This document shows, piece after piece, positions 28,433 through 36,601 of a stretch of DNA of 64,000 nt. The position numbers and the translations under genes were made by a program. The DNA is from Bradyrhizobium liaoningense (lineage in GTDB: Bacteria > Pseudomonadota > Alphaproteobacteria > Rhizobiales > Xanthobacteraceae): the NCBI RefSeq assembly GCF_018130785.1, contig NZ_JAFCJT010000003.1:186001-250000 (forward strand), read 5' to 3'. Within the stretch, counting starts at the first letter, position 1; every line of letters starts with the position of its first letter. The notes below the pieces were generated by a model. That model was not told the DNA's origin. It searched no databases and saw only the letters and a list, made by a program, of their open reading frames with translations.

Positions 28433-28915
28433 ATGCGCCGTTCGTTCGTCTTGGCCGGCCTCGCCGCCGCCTGCCTCCTTGCCTCCGTCGCAAACAGCGG
28501 CGCTCAGCAGCAGCGGATGGCGCGGGTCGGTGTGCTCGAATGCCGCGGCGGCGCCAGCGTCGGCTTCATCGTGGGCTCGGTGACCAATCTCGGCTGCGTG
28601 CTGCGCGCCGACGGCTTGCCGGACGATCGCTACGTCGCCACCATCCGCAAAGTCGGTGTCGACATCGGCATCACCCAGGAGACGGCTCTGGCGTGGGGCG
28701 TGTTCGCGCCGGTCGACCGGCTCGGCCCCGGCGATCTCTCGGGCAATTACGCGGGCGCGCAGGGCAGTGCATCGGTCGGCGTCGGCCTCGGAGGCAATGT
28801 ACTGATCGGCGGCTCCAACAATTCGATCGCGCTCCAGCCGCTCAGCGTGCAGGGCCAGGTCGGCCTCAACGTCGCCGCCGGCCTCGAGAGCCTGGAACTC
28901 CGTCCGGGCCGTTGA
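28433..28915 (+). CDS. DUF992 domain exported protein
   Basis: A 160-residue protein with a cleavable signal peptide (MRRSFVLAGLAAACLLAS, cleavage near ANSGA/QQ) and a DUF992 domain: RVGVLECRGGASVGFIVGS, LGCVLRADGLPDDRYVATI and repeated Gly-rich strands (GNVLIGGSNNSIALQPLS). Probably periplasmic and beta-rich with two conserved cysteines. Function is unknown. It sits between aatA and the EF-G paralogue, in the same direction but with its own upstream region. Confidence 0.85.
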   Translation: MRRSFVLAGLAAACLLASVANSGAQQQRMARVGVLECRGGASVGFIVGSVTNLGCVLRADGLPDDRYVATIRKVGVDIGITQETALAWGVFAPVDRLGPGDLSGNYAGAQGSASVGVGLGGNVLIGGSNNSIALQPLSVQGQVGLNVAAGLESLELRPGR

Positions 28916-29068
28916 CAATTTCGCGTGTGCAGATCGCGTCGGTTCGACGCGAATGCGGCAACGACGCACCGCAGCGATTTTTGATGCTTGCCAAATCTCG
29001 GGGACGGGCAGAGCATCTGCGCTTGCCGACCCAATCATGGGCCGAGCTCCACACCAAGGAGGCGGCGA

Positions 29069-31117
29069 ATGGGACAAGACGTCAGAAGTCCCCGAGGTCC
29101 ACGGTGCATCGCACTGGTGGGCCCATTCCAAAGCGGTAAAACCACACTTCTCGAAGCAATACTGGCGCGAACGGGCGCAATCCCGCGCGCCGGCAGCGTC
29201 GACGCCGGAACGTCGGTCGGCGACGCCGCCCCGGAGGCCCGTGATCACAAGATGACCGTCGGGCTGACTGCCGCCACCACGAGTTTCATGGGCGACAGCT
29301 ACACCTTCCTCGATTGTCCGGGTTCCGTCGAGTTCGCCCACGACATGCGCGCCGCGCTGCCTGCGGTCGATGCCGCAATCGTGGTCTGCGAGGCCGACGA
29401 GAAGAAGCTGCCGCAGCTTCAGATCATCCTGCGCGAGCTGGAGGAGCTGAAGATCCCGCGTTTCCTGTTCCTCAACAAGATCGACCGCGCCAACAAGCGC
29501 ATCCGCGAGACGCTCGCAATACTCCAGCCCGCGTCGCGCGTGCCGCTGGTGCTGCGCCAGATCCCGATCTGGAAGGACGAGCTGATCGAGGGCTTCGTCG
29601 ATCTCGCGCTGGAACGTGCGTTCATCTACCGCGAGCACAAGGCCTCCGAGGTGGTCGCGCTCGAAGGCGGAAATCTCGATCGCGAGAAGGAGGCCCGCTT
29701 CTCGATGCTGGAGAAGCTCGCCGATCACGACGACGCGCTGATGGAGCAACTGCTCGAGGACATCCAGCCGCCGCGCGATGCGGTGTTCGACGATCTCGCG
29801 CGCGAATTGCGCGAGGGGCAGATCTGCCCCGTGCTGCTGGGCTCCGCCGCGCGCGAAAACGGCGTGCTGCGCCTGATGAAGGCTCTGCGCCACGAGGCGC
29901 CGGGTATCGAGGAGACTGCAAAGCGTCTCGGTGTGCCGGCCAGCAAGGAGGCGCTCGGCTACGTGTTCAAGACGCTGCATTCGCAGCACGGCGGAAAGCT
30001 GTCGTTGACGCGATTGCTCGCCGGCCATCTCGACGACGGAGCCACGCTGCAATCCGCCTCCGGCGGAAGCGGCCGTATCTCCGGCATCCTCGCCGTCAAC
30101 GGCGCCTACGATACCAAGCGTGCCGCGGCCGAAGCCGGCGACACGGTTGCGCTCGCCAAGGTCGAGCCGATCAAGACCGGCGACACGGTCTCGAGCGGCA
30201 AGTCCCCGCCGGCTGCGCTGGCCGCCGCAGAGCCGACGCCGCCGGTGCTCGCGATCTCGATTGCCGCCACCGACCGCAAGGACGACGTCAAGCTCGGCCA
30301 GGCGCTTGCCCGGCTGCACGAGGAGGATCCTTCGCTCGGCATCGTGATGAACGCCCAGACCCACGACACCGTGCTGTGGGGCCAGGGCGAGATGCATCTG
30401 CGCGTCGCGAGCGAGCGGCTGCGCGACCGCTTCGGCGTCAAGATCACCTCGCATCCACCGGCGATCGGCTACCAGGAGACCATCCGCAAGCCGATTGTCC
30501 AGCGCGGCCGGCACAAGAAGCAGTCCGGTGGCCACGGGCAGTTCGGCGACGTCGTGCTCGACATCAAGCCGCTGCCGCGCGGCGAGGGCTTCAAGTTCGC
30601 CGAAAAGGTCGTGGGCGGCGCGGTGCCGCGCAACTATATCGGAGCGGTGGAAGAGGGCGTCGTCGACGGACTGGCGCGCGGTCCGCTCGGTTTTCCCGTC
30701 ACCGATGTGCAGGTGACGCTGACCGACGGCTCCTATCACAGCGTCGACTCCTCCGACCTCGCCTTCCGCACGGCGGCGCGGGTCGGGCTCAACGAAGGCC
30801 TGCCGCAATGCCAGTCCGTCCTGCTGGAGCCGATCCACGTGGTCGAGATCGTCTGCCCGACCGACGCCACCGCCAAGATCAACGCGATCCTGTCGGCGCG
30901 GCGCGGCCAGATCCTCGGCTTCGACACGCGTGACGGCTGGAGCGGCTGGGACTGCGTTCGCGCCATGATGCCGGAAGCGGAGATCGGCGAGCTCATCGTC
31001 GAGCTGCGCTCGGCCACCGCAGGCGCCGGCAGCTTCACCCGTCAGTTCGACCATATGGCCGAAGTCACGGGTCGCGCCGCCGACCAGATCATCGCCGCGC
31101 ATCAGCACGCGGCGTGA
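29069..31117 (+). CDS. Elongation factor G-like GTPase (EF-G2-type paralogue)
   Basis: A 682-residue translational GTPase with all EF-G domains: G1 GPFQSGKTT (18-26), G3 LDCPGSVEF, G4 FLNKIDRANK, domain II, and the domain IV/V segments (KQSGGHGQFGDVVLDIKPL and VTDVQVTLTDGSYHSVDSS). The switch I element, RGIT in canonical EF-G, reads DHKMTVGLT, which places it in the EF-G-like paralogue group and not the housekeeping FusA of the str operon. It could help in ribosome recycling or stress; the role is unknown. AAGGAGG precedes the ATG at 29069. Confidence 0.88.
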   Translation: MGQDVRSPRGPRCIALVGPFQSGKTTLLEAILARTGAIPRAGSVDAGTSVGDAAPEARDHKMTVGLTAATTSFMGDSYTFLDCPGSVEFAHDMRAALPAVDAAIVVCEADEKKLPQLQIILRELEELKIPRFLFLNKIDRANKRIRETLAILQPASRVPLVLRQIPIWKDELIEGFVDLALERAFIYREHKASEVVALEGGNLDREKEARFSMLEKLADHDDALMEQLLEDIQPPRDAVFDDLARELREGQICPVLLGSAARENGVLRLMKALRHEAPGIEETAKRLGVPASKEALGYVFKTLHSQHGGKLSLTRLLAGHLDDGATLQSASGGSGRISGILAVNGAYDTKRAAAEAGDTVALAKVEPIKTGDTVSSGKSPPAALAAAEPTPPVLAISIAATDRKDDVKLGQALARLHEEDPSLGIVMNAQTHDTVLWGQGEMHLRVASERLRDRFGVKITSHPPAIGYQETIRKPIVQRGRHKKQSGGHGQFGDVVLDIKPLPRGEGFKFAEKVVGGAVPRNYIGAVEEGVVDGLARGPLGFPVTDVQVTLTDGSYHSVDSSDLAFRTAARVGLNEGLPQCQSVLLEPIHVVEIVCPTDATAKINAILSARRGQILGFDTRDGWSGWDCVRAMMPEAEIGELIVELRSATAGAGSFTRQFDHMAEVTGRAADQIIAAHQHAA

Positions 31118-31235
31118 TGCAAGGAAGCACGGCTCTCTCGCACCCTCTTCCCGTTCTTTACGGGGAGAGGGTGGGGTGAGGGGCCCTTTCCGCGGGTACG
31201 GCGTTTCGTTTGGTCGAACCCGCGCCCAACCTCCG
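31118..31235. other. Intergenic stretch after the EF-G paralogue
   Basis: Contains a ctcttcccgttctttacggggagaggg hairpin-like segment around 31142, flanked by ggtggggtgagg, resembling the 'cctcccc...ggggagg' repeat class. It may serve as a transcript end for the EF-G paralogue. No gene is seen. Confidence 0.5.
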
Positions 31236-31320
31236 TAATTGCGAGCGCAGCGAAGCAATCCAGACTGGCTCTGCGGAGGCGGTCTGGATTGCTTCGTCGC
31301 AAGAGCTCCTCGCAATGACG
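31236..31320. repeat. Inverted repeat, 'gaagcaatccag' family (second copy)
   Basis: Matches the element at 18111-18198: attgcgagcgcagcg and gcaatgacg outer arms, gaagcaatccaga and tctggattgcttcg inner arms. It lies between the EF-G paralogue and the Xre regulator. Confidence 0.85.
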
Positions 31321-31353
31321 AAGGAGGCAGACGTGCTCTTGCGTCTGCTGTCA

Positions 31354-31374
31354 AATGATGTATTTTACATCATT
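31354..31374. promoter_or_regulatory. Operator-like inverted repeat upstream of the Xre regulator
   Basis: Perfect 9-base arms AATGATGTA and TACATCATT separated by TTT, in an AT-rich patch 48 bases before the regulator's GTG start. Position and symmetry suit autoregulation by the small helix-turn-helix protein. No binding data are available. Confidence 0.6.
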
Positions 31375-31421
31375 GTGAATGCTCCAGATATCACTTATAA
31401 ACTTTGATACGTGAGGCCAAG

Positions 31422-31694
31422 GTGATCACGTCGTTCCAGATGCGGGCAGCCCGCGCGCTGCTTGGCATTGACCAGAAAACCCTGGCCGAGCTCGCCGGTG
31501 TTTCACTGCCGACCATCCAGCGGATGGAGGCCAGCACCGGCAATGTGCGCGGCGTCGTCGAGACCCTGATCAAGGTGGTCGAGGCGTTCGACCGGGCCGG
31601 TGTGGAGCTGATCGGCGAGCAGGCGCGCAGCGACAGCGGCGGGCGGGGCGTTCGCCTGAAGGAGCCGGGGCCGCCGCGCCGCGTGGGAGCATGA
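31422..31694 (+). CDS. Small Xre-type helix-turn-helix regulator
   Basis: A 90-residue protein with an Xre/Cro fold over residues 8-60 (QMRAARALLGIDQKTLAELA for helices 1-2; GVSLPTIQRMEA for the recognition helix) and a basic Gly/Arg/Pro-rich tail. GTG at 31422 follows GTGAGGCCAAG; a TTG six codons upstream is less likely. A perfect inverted repeat precedes it. It lies 105 bases upstream of the SulP transporter in the same direction, and may regulate it; that is inferred from position. Confidence 0.82.
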   Translation: MITSFQMRAARALLGIDQKTLAELAGVSLPTIQRMEASTGNVRGVVETLIKVVEAFDRAGVELIGEQARSDSGGRGVRLKEPGPPRRVGA

Positions 31695-31799
31695 TCGCGT
31701 CGATCGTGCTCGGGATCAGGATGAGCTAGCGCATCGTCGTCGCACGCGCGCGCCGCACGATGCACCGGAGCATTGTGGGCAGCGGAGCACTTTGCGGAC

Positions 31800-33554
31800 A
31801 TGAGCATCACCGGCGAACACGCAGGCAAGCTTCATCAGCTGCGTCGGCCGACCTTTGCCGAACTCTATCTGCCAAAACTCGTCACCGTCTGGCGCGAAGG
31901 CTACGGCGTCGCGGATTTCCGCGCCGATGTGTTCGCGGGCCTCACGGTTGCGATCGTGGCGCTGCCGCTGTCGATGGCGATCGCGATTGCCTCGGGCGTG
32001 ACGCCGGACCGCGGGCTCTACACTGCCGTCGTCGGCGGCTTCATCGCGTCGCTGCTCGGCGGCAGCAGATTCCAGGTCGGCGGGCCCGCCGGCGCCTTCA
32101 TCGTGCTGGTCGCGGTCACCGCGGAGCGGCACGGCGTCGACGGAGTCATCCTTGCGACGCTGATGGCGGGCCTGGTCCTGATCGCCGCGGGTCTGTTGCG
32201 GATCGGTACCTACATCAAGTTCATTCCCTATCCCGTCACGGTCGGCTTCACCGCGGGCATCGCCGTGATCATCTTCGCCAGCCAGCTCCGCGATCTCGGC
32301 GGGATCACGCTGGCTGGCAAAGAGCCGAGCGAGTTCGTGCCAAAGCTTGTCGCGCTGGCCGCAGGCCTGCACACGATCAATCCGTCGGCGGTTGCCGTCG
32401 CGCTCGTCAGCATCGCCATCATCGCCAGCTTGCGGATCTGGCGACCGTCGTGGCCCGGCATTTTGATCGCGGTCGTGCTCGCTGCGGTCGCGTGTGCCGT
32501 GCTGTCGCTACCGGTCGAAACCATCGGCAGCCGGTTCGGCGGCATTCCGCGCGAATTGCCGTCCCCGGCGCTGCCCGCCTTCTCGCTTGCGAAGGCGAAA
32601 GCGGTGCTGCCGGATGCGATCTCATTCGCGCTGCTGGCCGCGATCGAATCGCTGCTGTCGGCGGTGGTCGCCGACGGCATGACCGGACGCCGTCACCGCT
32701 CCAATTGCGAGCTGGTGGCGCAAGGCGCGGCCAACATCGGCTCGGCGCTGTTCGGCGGCATCTGCGTCACCGGCCTGATCGCGCGCACCGCCACCAACAT
32801 CCGCGCCGGCGCGCGCGGGCCGCTGGCGGGCATGCTGCACTCGGTGTTCCTGCTGCTGTTCATGCTGATCGCGGCGCCGCTCGCGAGCTACATCCCGCTG
32901 GCCGCGCTCGCCGCGGTGCTCGTCGTCGTCGCCTGGACCATGGCGGAGAAGCACGAATTCGCGACGTTGCTGCGCTCATCCTGGGGCGATGCGGTCGTGC
33001 TGCTCGCGACCTTCCTGCTCACCATCTTCCGCGACCTGACCGAAGGCATCCTGGTCGGCTTCGCGCTCGGCGCGGTGCTGTTCATCCACCGCATGGCGGA
33101 GATGACGGGGATCGAGGAGCGCTCACCGCTGGTGGCCGCCGATCGTCCCGACGACAGCAATGGCGAGCGCGTTCCTTACGATCCCGCGCTCGCCATCGAT
33201 CGCGACGTGCTGGTCTATCGCATCACCGGCGCGTTCTTCTTCGGTGCCGCCTCGGCCATCGGAAACGTGCTCGACGGCATCGCCGACCAGCGCAAGGGAT
33301 TTGTGGTCGATTTCGCCGCGGTGCCGTTCCTGGATTCGACCGCCGCCAATGTGCTCGGCCGCGTCGCCGCCAAGGCGCACCGCCAGGGCATCCGGCTGTT
33401 CATCACGGGGGCGTCGCCCGCGGTTCGTCGCGCACTGCTCACCCATGGCGTGACGCCGCCGCGTGCGCGCTATCGCGAGACGATCGCGCGTGCAGTCGCC
33501 GACATCAAGGGCGGCGCGACGCAGCCTGTGGCCAATGATGGGGCCGCGACCTGA
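31800..33554 (+). CDS. SulP family anion transporter with STAS domain
   Basis: An SLC26/SulP transporter, 584 residues: about 14 helical spans beginning after VADFRADVFAGLTVAIVALP, the family motif GGPAGAFIVL, and a C-terminal STAS domain (about residue 465 onward; VLVYRITGAFFFGAASAI, AAVPFLDSTAANVL). Transported anions may be sulfate, bicarbonate or dicarboxylates; this cannot be told from sequence here. ATG at 31800 lies 105 bases after the Xre regulator gene. Confidence 0.9.
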   Translation: MSITGEHAGKLHQLRRPTFAELYLPKLVTVWREGYGVADFRADVFAGLTVAIVALPLSMAIAIASGVTPDRGLYTAVVGGFIASLLGGSRFQVGGPAGAFIVLVAVTAERHGVDGVILATLMAGLVLIAAGLLRIGTYIKFIPYPVTVGFTAGIAVIIFASQLRDLGGITLAGKEPSEFVPKLVALAAGLHTINPSAVAVALVSIAIIASLRIWRPSWPGILIAVVLAAVACAVLSLPVETIGSRFGGIPRELPSPALPAFSLAKAKAVLPDAISFALLAAIESLLSAVVADGMTGRRHRSNCELVAQGAANIGSALFGGICVTGLIARTATNIRAGARGPLAGMLHSVFLLLFMLIAAPLASYIPLAALAAVLVVVAWTMAEKHEFATLLRSSWGDAVVLLATFLLTIFRDLTEGILVGFALGAVLFIHRMAEMTGIEERSPLVAADRPDDSNGERVPYDPALAIDRDVLVYRITGAFFFGAASAIGNVLDGIADQRKGFVVDFAAVPFLDSTAANVLGRVAAKAHRQGIRLFITGASPAVRRALLTHGVTPPRARYRETIARAVADIKGGATQPVANDGAAT

Positions 33555-33620
33555 CGGCAGCGCACTTCTCAAGCCGGCCGATTTGATCGACACTGCCGCG
33601 TCACGGCAGTGGTGCAGGGA

Positions 33621-34256
33621 ATGCTGGATTCGCGTCGCAATGTTGCGCTGGCCTGTGCGCTCAGCATGCTGGCGGGCTATGTCGATGGCTTCCTGCATCT
33701 CGGCGGCCTGTTCGTTTCATTCATGAGCGGCAACTCGACGCGCCTCGGCGTCAGCCTTGCGGAAGCGCAATGGTGGCAGGCCGCTGGCGCGTTCGGCCTG
33801 ATCGCGCTGTTCGTGGCGGGAGCTGCGGCCGGCAGCCTCGTCGTGCTCGGCGGCGGGGCCGAGCGGCAGCCCTGGCTGCTTCTCATTGAGGCGGGGCTGC
33901 TTGCGGGTGCCGGACTTTGCCATGCCTACGGCCTGCCGAACCTCGCGATCGCGGCAATCGTGCTCGCGATGGGCCTGGAGAACGCCGTGTTCCAGATCGA
34001 CGGCGGCGCGGGCCTCGGCCTCACCTATGTCACGGGGGCACTGGTCAAGGTCGGCCAGCTCCTCGCGGTGAGCCTCACCGGCGGGCCGCGCTGGAGCTGG
34101 GCGCCGAACCTGCTGTTGTGGGCGGCGCTCGTTGCGGGCGCGGCGGGCGCGCTCGGCTATGCCTGGATCAACCTCGCCGCGATCTGGTGCGCCGCCGCCG
34201 CGGCGCTGGCATTGGCCGCGATCGTGGCTGCGGCGATGCGGCGGCCGCGCGCTTGA
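33621..34256 (+). CDS. YoaK/DUF1275 family membrane protein
   Basis: A 211-residue membrane protein of the DUF1275 family, with six predicted hydrophobic segments. Family hallmarks are AGYVDGFLHLGGLFVSFMSG near the N-terminus, MGLENAVFQ and TYVTGALVKVGQ. Transport is suspected but the substrate is unknown. ATG at 33621 is chosen (MLDSRRNVALACALSM); a GTG four codons earlier is possible. It follows SulP by 66 bases and precedes the aroE-type gene by 52. Confidence 0.82.
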   Translation: MLDSRRNVALACALSMLAGYVDGFLHLGGLFVSFMSGNSTRLGVSLAEAQWWQAAGAFGLIALFVAGAAAGSLVVLGGGAERQPWLLLIEAGLLAGAGLCHAYGLPNLAIAAIVLAMGLENAVFQIDGGAGLGLTYVTGALVKVGQLLAVSLTGGPRWSWAPNLLLWAALVAGAAGALGYAWINLAAIWCAAAAALALAAIVAAAMRRPRA

Positions 34257-34308
34257 CAGAGCCGCCGGGACGCGAAATGGATCGCCTCGAACACGACCCG
34301 AGGGAAAG

Positions 34309-35148
34309 ATGACCGCGCTCAGGACTCCCGCAGCCTGTTTGATCGGATGGCCGGCCGCGCATTCGCGCTCGCCGCTGATCCATCATTACTGGCTGCGCAC
34401 GCTCGGGATCGAGGGCGGCTATGTCATCGAGGCGGTCCCGCCCGATGATCTCAGAGACTTCGTGCTGCGGCTGTCGCTGCGCGGCTTCGTCGGCGCCAAC
34501 GTCACCATCCCGCACAAGGAAGGCGTGCTGGCGCTGTCCACGCCCGATGCGCGGGCCAAGGCCGTCGGCGCCGCCAACACGCTGTGGTTTGCCGGCGGCG
34601 AGCTGCGCTCGACCAATACCGACGTCGAAGGCTTCATCGGCAATCTCGATGCCGGAGCGGCCGGTTGGGACAGGGCGGAAGAGGCATTGGTGCTCGGGGC
34701 CGGCGGTTCCTCGCGCGCGGTCGTGTTCGGCCTGCTCGAACGCGGCATCAAGCGCATCCATCTCGCCAACCGCACCATCGCGCGCGCCGAGACGCTGGCA
34801 AGGCAATTCGGGCCGAACGTGCATCCGATTCCCTGGGACGGCATCAACGACCTGCTGCCGCGCGCAAGACTTCTCGTGAACACGACCTCGCTCGGCATGC
34901 ACGGCCAGCCTTCACTCGATGTCGACGTGGCGCGCCTGCCGGACGGGGCGGTGGTCGCAGATCTCGTCTACGTCCCCCTGGTGACGCCGCTGCTGGCGGC
35001 TGCGAAAGCGCGCGGCCTCAACACCGCCGACGGCCTCGGCATGCTCCTGCACCAGGCGGTGCGCGGTTTCGAGCTGTGGTTCGGCCAAAGGCCTGAGGTC
35101 ACGGCCGAGCTGCGCGCGCTGGTCGAGGCCGATCTCACAAAGACTTGA
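34309..35148 (+). CDS. aroE: Shikimate dehydrogenase family protein
   Basis: NADP-dependent shikimate or quinate/shikimate dehydrogenase, 279 residues. Substrate-binding HSRSPLIHHYW, catalytic Lys in NVTIPHKEGV, Asp in NTDVEGFIGN, nucleotide-binding GAGGSSRAVVFGLL and NRT after the second strand (NADP-type). AGGGAAAG precedes ATG at 34309. It is not near the coaE/dnaQ genes that usually accompany the main aroE in rhizobia, so it may be a second copy (AroE-like or YdiB-like) with altered substrate preference. Confidence 0.85.
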   Translation: MTALRTPAACLIGWPAAHSRSPLIHHYWLRTLGIEGGYVIEAVPPDDLRDFVLRLSLRGFVGANVTIPHKEGVLALSTPDARAKAVGAANTLWFAGGELRSTNTDVEGFIGNLDAGAAGWDRAEEALVLGAGGSSRAVVFGLLERGIKRIHLANRTIARAETLARQFGPNVHPIPWDGINDLLPRARLLVNTTSLGMHGQPSLDVDVARLPDGAVVADLVYVPLVTPLLAAAKARGLNTADGLGMLLHQAVRGFELWFGQRPEVTAELRALVEADLTKT

Positions 35149-35215
35149 AAGAATAACGGCGAATAGCGCCCCATCTCCGGAGTTCTATCCCCGTGGGGAC
35201 AATCCGGAGACCGTC

Positions 35216-35842
35216 ATGCCTGTTCAACGTGCAATTTTCACGCGTCCGCTCATCGCCGTCGCAATGGTGGCCGCGTCCACCCTCTATGCAGTCGCGCAGA
35301 AGGCGCCGGTGCCGACGCGCGTGCGCGGCACGATCGAGAGCGTCAATGGCGACACCATGCAGGTCAAGTCGCGCAGCGGCGAGGACGTCAAGCTGCGCAT
35401 CTCCCCCGACGTGAGCGTCTCGGGCGTCACGAAAATTTCACTCGCCGACATCAAGGTCGGCTCCTTCGTCGGTGCCACCACCGTGCCGGGATCCGATGGC
35501 GGCAACAATGCCGTCGAGGTCCATGTGTTTCCGGAAAACATGCGCGGCACCGGCGAGGGCTCGCGGCCTTATGACCTCAAGCCCAATTCCAGCATGACCA
35601 ACGCCACGGTCTCGGAGAGCGTGGTCGGCAATGACGGCCACACGCTGCTGGTCAAGTACAAGGACGGCGAGAAGAAGGTGTTCGTGCCCGACAACACGCC
35701 GGTGGTGACCTTCGTGCCCGGCGACAAGTCCGATCTGAAGGCCGGCGCAAAGGTCATCGCCTTCATGAAGCAGCTGCCGGACGGCTCGTTCGAAACCAAC
35801 CGCGTCAGCGTCGGCCGCGACGGCCTGACACCGCCGATGTGA
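35216..35842 (+). CDS. Exported beta-rich protein, tandem paralogue 1
   Basis: A 208-residue protein with a signal peptide (hydrophobic core PLIAVAMVAASTLYAVA, cleavage near AQ/KAP). The mature part opens with RVRGTIESVNGDTMQVKSRS, the DUF5666-like OB or beta-barrel pattern, then a second beta module (VKYKDGEKKVFVPDNTPVVT). It aligns over its whole length with the next gene and both end GRDGxTPPM. Periplasmic location is likely; function unknown. Co-transcribed with paralogue 2, 14 bases apart. Confidence 0.8.
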   Translation: MPVQRAIFTRPLIAVAMVAASTLYAVAQKAPVPTRVRGTIESVNGDTMQVKSRSGEDVKLRISPDVSVSGVTKISLADIKVGSFVGATTVPGSDGGNNAVEVHVFPENMRGTGEGSRPYDLKPNSSMTNATVSESVVGNDGHTLLVKYKDGEKKVFVPDNTPVVTFVPGDKSDLKAGAKVIAFMKQLPDGSFETNRVSVGRDGLTPPM

Positions 35843-35856
35843 TGGAGGATGGCAAC

Positions 35857-36477
35857 ATGTCGAAATCAAGCTGGACGCCACGCCTGTTGGTGGCCGCGTT
35901 CGCCGTCGCTTCCATGTTCTCCGCCTCGGCGCAGCAGGCGCCGACGGTCCGCATCCGCGGCACCATCGAGAGCGTCGACGGCAATACGCTCGGCATCAAG
36001 ACGCGCGAAGGCAGCGACGTGAAGGTGCGCATGACCGACAACGTCGCCGTGTTCGCCGTGGTGAAGACCTCGCTGTCGGAGATCAAGGAAGGCTCCTATA
36101 TCGGCGTCACCGGCATGCCCGAGCCCGACGGCACGCAGAAGGCGATCGCGGTGCACATCTTCCCGGAAAACCAGCGCGGCGCGGCTGAAGGTTTCCGTCC
36201 CTGGGATGCGCGCGCCAACTCGACCATGACCAACGCGACCGTGGCCCAGACGGTGGAAGGCACCGACGGCCAGAACATCACGGTCAAGTACAAGGACGGC
36301 GAGAAGAAGGTGGTGGTGCCGCCGGACACGCCGATCGTCACCTTCGTCGCCAGCGACAAATCCGAGATCAAGCCCGGCGCCAAGCTGATCATCTTCGGTG
36401 CGGCGAAGAAGGAGGACGGCTCGCTGGAGGCGAACCGGGTGAATGTCGGCAGGGATGGGATCACGCCGCCGATGTGA
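35857..36477 (+). CDS. Exported beta-rich protein, tandem paralogue 2
   Basis: A 206-residue paralogue of the preceding gene: signal peptide (TPRLLVAAFAVASMFSASA), RIRGTIESVDGNTLGIKTRE, VHIFPENQRG, MTNATVAQTVEG, VKYKDGEKKVVVPPDTPIVT and the final GRDGITPPM. GGAGGATGGCAAC precedes the ATG at 35857. The two genes keep high similarity in the VKYKDGEKKV module, suggesting a recent duplication or a shared partner. Function unknown. Confidence 0.8.
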   Translation: MSKSSWTPRLLVAAFAVASMFSASAQQAPTVRIRGTIESVDGNTLGIKTREGSDVKVRMTDNVAVFAVVKTSLSEIKEGSYIGVTGMPEPDGTQKAIAVHIFPENQRGAAEGFRPWDARANSTMTNATVAQTVEGTDGQNITVKYKDGEKKVVVPPDTPIVTFVASDKSEIKPGAKLIIFGAAKKEDGSLEANRVNVGRDGITPPM

Positions 36478-36494
36478 GGGATGGCGCTGAACTC

Positions 36495-36587
36495 GTAGGG
36501 TGGGCAAAGGCGCACTTGCGCCGTGCCCACCACATTCCTGCGTTTCGCGAAAGTCGGTGGGCACGCTTCGCTTTGCCCACGCTACGG
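36495..36587. repeat. Repeat, 'gtagggtgggcaaag...gcccac' family
   Basis: Contains gtagggtgggcaaagg, cgcacttgcgccgtgcccacc, and on the opposite arm ggtgggcacgcttcgctttgcccacgctac, an imperfect inverted repeat. A second element of the same class lies at 39596-39688. Confidence 0.85.
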
Positions 36588-36601
36588 CGCTGCCGCTTCA
36601 G

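Noticed and set aside
28409..31354. 981-codon open frame on the minus strand opposite the EF-G paralogue
   Set aside because: The plus strand carries an EF-G with all GTPase motifs. The minus frame shows no domain and runs across several unrelated genes.
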